From positions 1 through 26,257 of the forward strand of contig JAZQNP010000063.1 of the NCBI GenBank assembly GCA_045627405.1: a DNA stretch of 26,257 nucleotides, read 5' to 3'. Below, one piece after another: positions 23,601 through 26,257 of the stretch. The DNA is from Firm-04 sp045627405. GTDB lineage: Bacteria; Bacillota; Clostridia; Oscillospirales; Ruminococcaceae. The stretch's first letter is position 1. The number at the start of each line of letters is the position of its first letter. The position numbers and the translations under genes are program-made. The notes below the pieces were generated by a model, which did no database searches, had not been told where the DNA came from, and saw nothing but the letters and a program-made list of their open reading frames with translations.

Positions 23601-26257
23601 TCAGACTGCCGAAAGACCTGCGCGAACTGCCGGAAAATGCGTTTACAAACTGCAATACGCTTGTTTGTCTGCGCATTCCGGAATCGGTGCAAAGCATTGG
23701 AGAGATGGCACTGTCCGGCTGTACGAATCTCACAAGTCTGACGATTCCGAAAAAATTTGAAGAACAGCTTCCTGCAATTCTTGACGGCCCGGTGAAGATC
23801 AACGTGCGCTGGACAGAGGACAGCAGGGAAGTGGATATGTCGCAGGTGCCGACAGGGCTGCTGGATGTGCTGGAACCGAAATTCCAGCCGGTGCCGGAAC
23901 AGCGGTTGTTCACATATGAAATCAGTGCGCAGTGTGCAAATTTTGCCGAGCGTCTGACACAGTTGCATTCGCATCCGTTTGTCGCATCCCACGCGCTGAC
24001 CGATATGGCAAATCAGACCAAATTTGAGATTCCGCTCGGCGTACTGCGCCTGTGCAGCTATGCTTTCGGAAACAACAACCGACTGCTGACGCTGATTGTG
24101 CCGAAAGCCCTGACGGAATTTGAATATGCATCATTCTACGGCTGCGAAAAACTGCGCGACGTATTTGTTCCGGATGAATTTGACCGGGGTGCAGCCGCAG
24201 TGCTGTTCATGAATCATCCGCAGACGCTTCTTTCGTTCGGCAACACCAGACCGGTGCGTGTGCGCCAGCTGACACATGACTGCCCGTGGATACTTTCAGC
24301 CGGCGATTCCGCTGAACTCCCGATGGAGGACGGCATAATCACTGTTCCGAACGGCTATCTCGTGATTGCCTCTTATATGTATCACGGCATTATAGGTCAG
24401 GAGGGCTTGCGCCGCATCGAGCTGCCGCAAACTGTCCGGCTGATCGGATCGTCCTCATTCGTAAATCTCGCAGATCTGGAAGAAGTCATCTGCGCAGAAG
24501 GTCTGCTCGCGGTGGAACCGGAAGCCTTTATCAACTGCCAAAAGCTCAAACGGGTTGTATTTCCGTCCACCTTGCAGTTCATTGGCGACGCTGTACTGTT
24601 TGGATGTACGAACGTCGAATCTGTTGTATTGCCCAAACGATTTACCGACCGTGCTTCCGAGATTCTGCGCGGCTGTCCGCATGTCAGCGTGACGTGGATC
24701 GACGATGCTGTTCCGTTTGAGATTCCTGTGGAGCTGCCGGCTATGTCCATTACAGAAGCCGAAGAAGAAATCACAGATACCGAGGAACTCCTCACAGCGG
24801 ACCAAGACACCGCAGAGGCGGAAGCTGAAACGCCTTCTGTCATTGCGGAACCGATTGCAGAAACAATTTCGGAAACAGAAGAAGCGGAATCCGATGATAC
24901 CGATGCGTTTGACGCTTCTGACGTTGTTGACACTTCTGACGTTGTTGAAGTTGTTGAGTCTGTGCAGGAAACAGATACGCTTCCCGACGATGAAAGCGAT
25001 GAAACAGAGGCAATCGAGCCGATAAAAACAGTCCCTGAACCGGTTCCGGAAGCCGAAGTGCTTTCCGATGATAAGGCAGAGACAATCGAACCGATCGAAG
25101 TGATTGTTGAACCGGTTAAAGAGGAAGAGCTTATACCCGAGACCGAGGCAATCATCCGGTCGGAAGGTATTGCATCGCTTGCGGAAACGATTTTTGCAGC
25201 CGAGGAAGCTGCCGATCCGGTCGAAACAGTTGAAGAACCTCTCGAAACAGAGACTGAGCCGGAAGAAGCTCCCGCTGAGGAAATCGAATCGCTTGCTGAA
25301 ACGCTCTTTGAAGACCTGATAACAGATGAGGTCACTGAACCGCTTGAAGAGATTGTTGAAGTTGAGCCGGCAGATACAGTCGAAGAATCTCCTGCCGAGG
25401 AAATCGAATCACTTGCTGATACGCTCTTTGAAGACCTGATAACAGATGAGGTCACTGAACCGGCTGAGGAGATTGTTGAAGTTGAACCGGCAGATACAGC
25501 CGAAGAAACTCCCGCTGAGGAAATCGAATCGCTTGCTGATCGTCTCTTCAATGCCACTCCGGCTCCTGCTGTCGGCGGCAGCCTGCTGCTTTCGGATATT
25601 GACGAACCCGGCGGCACGCAGTATCCTGCCGATGTCGATGAATTTGTGGAGGAAATCGAAGGCATTACGCTGACGGAAATCGGGGATGAAACGGACGATT
25701 ATGACAGATGGACATTGGAACCTCCGACAGAAGAACCGAATTCCGATTTTGTAAATCTCGAACAGATTTCCGACAACGAAATTGAATCGGATGCAGACGC
25801 CCTTGCTGTGCTTGACGGTGAATTTTCCGATGAATCGGCAGAAATCGAACAGGCACCCATATCGTCTGCACAGACACAGAATTTGATTCCGGATGACGGA
25901 AGACTCACTGCGAAGGAACGCCGGAAGCTGTATCACGGCGAGTCTGAACTGCATATCCCTGCGGGTTATACGGAGATCCGTGCAGGTGCATGTGCCGGAC
26001 TGGATGATCTGGAAGTTCTTATTCTGCCCGAAACACTGACGCGGATCGGCAGCGGTGCATTTGCTGATTCCGCTTCGCTGCATACTGTCTGTATTCCAAG
26101 CTCCGTTGAAGAAATCGCAGAAGATGCGTTCGACGGATGCGATGCACTGACAAATGTCACCATGCCGCGGACACTGGAAGCACAGGCAAAGATCATGTTC
26201 GGCGATCAGGTGCAGATCACTTGGCTGGAACCGGAGATTTCTGAGCTTAAAATCATC
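20627..26257 (+). CDS. Giant multi-module leucine-rich-repeat protein (BspA/TpLRR, LRR_5 type), 3' end outside window
   Basis: The frame stays open for all 1877 codons to the window edge. It starts MAERIFTRDDAKSVIRSNSD; no signal peptide or hydrophobic segment is present, and an in-frame TGA at 20591 excludes an upstream extension. LRR_5 repeats follow the pattern L-x-x-I-x-I-P-x-S-V-x-x-I-G-x-x-A-F-x-G-C. They form modules at about 4-372, 741-1062 and 1093-1357, plus a partial one from about 1759. Each of the first three starts with an R-(I/V/L)-FT motif, has a non-LRR insert in the middle, and ends with a T/R-W turn (ITWLDD, VRWTED, VTWIDD); the fourth ends ITWLEP. Linker 1 (373-740) has a heptad coiled coil (about 445-467), a ten-residue tandem repeat (522-685) and Ala/Pro-rich flanks. 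Linker 2 (about 1358-1755) is extremely acidic with 40-residue repeats. Most relatives of this repeat type are secreted; this one looks cytoplasmic. Function is unknown; a scaffold or adaptor role is inference. Confidence 0.9.
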   Translation, partial: MAERIFTRDDAKSVIRSNSDKVKLPSDFTVIGKGSLAGFSQMKELVIPEGIKRIESHAFFVRSFKNTSNLERLTIPSSLTDFELWCFFDCNQLKSISLPDGFSEQKIMELFYHVPEATVSFGKKLLFSSKTKTVAQIIDELGGSLTLGGASMLQVQNGTLEIPQNYVGITSHAMSSLKSKGVNRIVIPASVRMIMPNAFSMLDSLEEVIFADGTDHIDNYALCGCKNIKRIGIPASVKRIGAGAFMNLASLQGIRLPAALDEISDELFSGCTSLAHISFGGAIKRVGAGAFYGCSSLRTVMLPDSVESIGISAFWECTSLQRLFIPAATKTLSQSSLSNCPSLMSLYMPRIIHDQLETKRIFGDVTNPTITWLDDDVVKPDWSDDDELPEITLEEAQEEIPEVPTAPVFELPNAPIQSAFTAAKSTADNTQSSEPAQTVQPAQAADAEKVRQLEQTIAALQQQMAVITQNTDSGENTAPSQQADPQVALNSSAIETLNQNLAALQEKMDAATALQDSAAALSSIQEQVASIASMQTKVEEIAAMQESVQEKVDAISDIRDKVDAITEIQEKVDAITEIQEKVDAITDLQETVGVISDVQEKVEAIPEIQQKVEALSDMQKNVEALSGMQEQMQVISEIQEKVEAISDVQQKVDAIAEVQEKVSIIPEIQQKVEALSEIQQRTASDETPDPAAEIAAAPSAAETKPAVTDEAAATPILSDSASQTGTALAAVHHGDYPASDRVFTYTISKPMPGPKERSAALKDYTVIAYRSFRTTEGGERFEIPEGVRRVETQGFWDCPRLLALELPISLKEVEPDAFSGCSRLTDVYLAEDFPDRQAVEYFLFRPEIKLHWPKKSVFSKPRICTVAELMENYDDILTTKKAKKLQVRSHILQVPEGYTMIAPNAFQEIDVRMDEPEHTLKTIFLPRSLRRITARAFSGMEMLRHIVIPEGLQIVEMNAFTGCLGPHRIILPDSVTYIGPYAFAAPCQYEQIRLPKDLRELPENAFTNCNTLVCLRIPESVQSIGEMALSGCTNLTSLTIPKKFEEQLPAILDGPVKINVRWTEDSREVDMSQVPTGLLDVLEPKFQPVPEQRLFTYEISAQCANFAERLTQLHSHPFVASHALTDMANQTKFEIPLGVLRLCSYAFGNNNRLLTLIVPKALTEFEYASFYGCEKLRDVFVPDEFDRGAAAVLFMNHPQTLLSFGNTRPVRVRQLTHDCPWILSAGDSAELPMEDGIITVPNGYLVIASYMYHGIIGQEGLRRIELPQTVRLIGSSSFVNLADLEEVICAEGLLAVEPEAFINCQKLKRVVFPSTLQFIGDAVLFGCTNVESVVLPKRFTDRASEILRGCPHVSVTWIDDAVPFEIPVELPAMSITEAEEEITDTEELLTADQDTAEAEAETPSVIAEPIAETISETEEAESDDTDAFDASDVVDTSDVVEVVESVQETDTLPDDESDETEAIEPIKTVPEPVPEAEVLSDDKAETIEPIEVIVEPVKEEELIPETEAIIRSEGIASLAETIFAAEEAADPVETVEEPLETETEPEEAPAEEIESLAETLFEDLITDEVTEPLEEIVEVEPADTVEESPAEEIESLADTLFEDLITDEVTEPAEEIVEVEPADTAEETPAEEIESLADRLFNATPAPAVGGSLLLSDIDEPGGTQYPADVDEFVEEIEGITLTEIGDETDDYDRWTLEPPTEEPNSDFVNLEQISDNEIESDADALAVLDGEFSDESAEIEQAPISSAQTQNLIPDDGRLTAKERRKLYHGESELHIPAGYTEIRAGACAGLDDLEVLILPETLTRIGSGAFADSASLHTVCIPSSVEEIAEDAFDGCDALTNVTMPRTLEAQAKIMFGDQVQITWLEPEISELKII
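22190..22681 (+). repeat. 30-bp in-frame tandem repeat (16 decads) inside the LRR gene
   Basis: Sixteen consecutive ten-residue units, one of them extended to 14 residues, cover codons 522-685. The consensus is (S/T/P)-(D/E)-I-Q-E-K-V-(D/E)-A-I. Hydrophobic residues sit at positions 3, 7 and 10, giving 4-3-3 spacing. The best-matched neighbours, two TEIQEKVDAI units at about 22314-22373, differ by only about three bases in 30. Confidence 0.92.
25277..25551 (+). repeat. 120-bp in-frame tandem repeat (two full copies and a partial third)
   Basis: Copies at 25277-25396 and 25397-25516 differ at about ten positions by my count; a third copy breaks off after about 35 nt. Each encodes 40 residues beginning EEIESLA(E/D)TLFEDLIT and continuing with an acidic stretch. 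A degenerate relative of the motif (GIASLAETIF) lies upstream at 25166-25195. Confidence 0.92.

Noticed and set aside
24397..25665. Minus-strand open frame of 422 codons, Ser/Ala/Val-rich, resembling a serine-rich adhesin
   Set aside because: It is the antisense of the Glu/Asp-rich linker of the LRR gene; complementing GAA/GAT-rich repeats gives Ser codons. No ribosome binding site or promoter supports it, and the plus frame is continuous with clear LRR domains on both sides.

Overview
This window looks like chromosomal DNA from a fibre-degrading ruminococcus (Ruminococcus sensu stricto, Oscillospiraceae). The support is a type I dockerin on a secreted carbohydrate-binding protein, a GH26 mannanase and GH130 phosphorylase pair typical of ruminococcal mannan use, strong AGGAGG-type ribosome binding sites, good sigma-A promoters, and several TTG starts. 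The species assignment is inference. I see no rRNA, tRNA, CRISPR array, insertion sequence or phage gene.

Layout. From 1 to about 16.3 kb every gene is on the minus strand. Bases 1-301 hold the start of polyphosphate kinase with its own promoter. Bases 415-1834 hold an ECF sigma factor and its overlapping zinc-finger anti-sigma factor. Bases 1961-6951 hold a glycan cluster: GH130 phosphorylase, membrane-anchored GH26 mannanase with a CBM35-like module, and a cytoplasmic GH95 fucosidase-type enzyme. Directly upstream of GH95, with only 18 nt between, is the envelope set ftsE-ftsX-M23 endopeptidase-S41 protease (6970-11387). This is the Firmicutes arrangement in which FtsEX gates a peptidoglycan hydrolase. 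A CdaR-type regulator with a strong terminator follows (11457-12609). Next come argS, a DUF1934 gene and a divergent D-Ala-D-Ala ligase homologue (12909-16268).

A 435-nt AT-rich divergent promoter region separates this block from plus-strand genes: tex (16704-18878), a secreted Cthe_2159/DUF4353-type carbohydrate-binding protein with a dockerin (19052-20434), and a very large gene that starts at 20627 and is still open at the window end (at least 1877 codons).

The large gene is the most unusual object here. It encodes BspA/TpLRR-type (LRR_5) leucine-rich repeats in at least three related modules plus the start of a fourth, but shows no signal peptide. The modules are joined by two very different linkers. 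One contains a 16-unit tandem ten-residue repeat with 4-3-3 hydrophobic spacing. The other is a roughly 400-residue, extremely acidic stretch with 40-residue near-identical repeats carrying an SLA(E/D)xLF motif. It looks like a giant cytoplasmic scaffold, which is unusual for a protein class normally found on cell surfaces. The second notable object is the ligase homologue, whose substrate-side motifs are altered and whose omega-loop segment appears to be missing.

How the genes work together (inference): the mannanase cleaves mannan outside the cell and the GH130 enzyme phosphorolyses imported beta-mannosides inside. The GH95 enzyme removes alpha-L-fucosyl or alpha-L-galactosyl caps in the cytoplasm. 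No sugar transporter is present in the window, so uptake must be encoded elsewhere.
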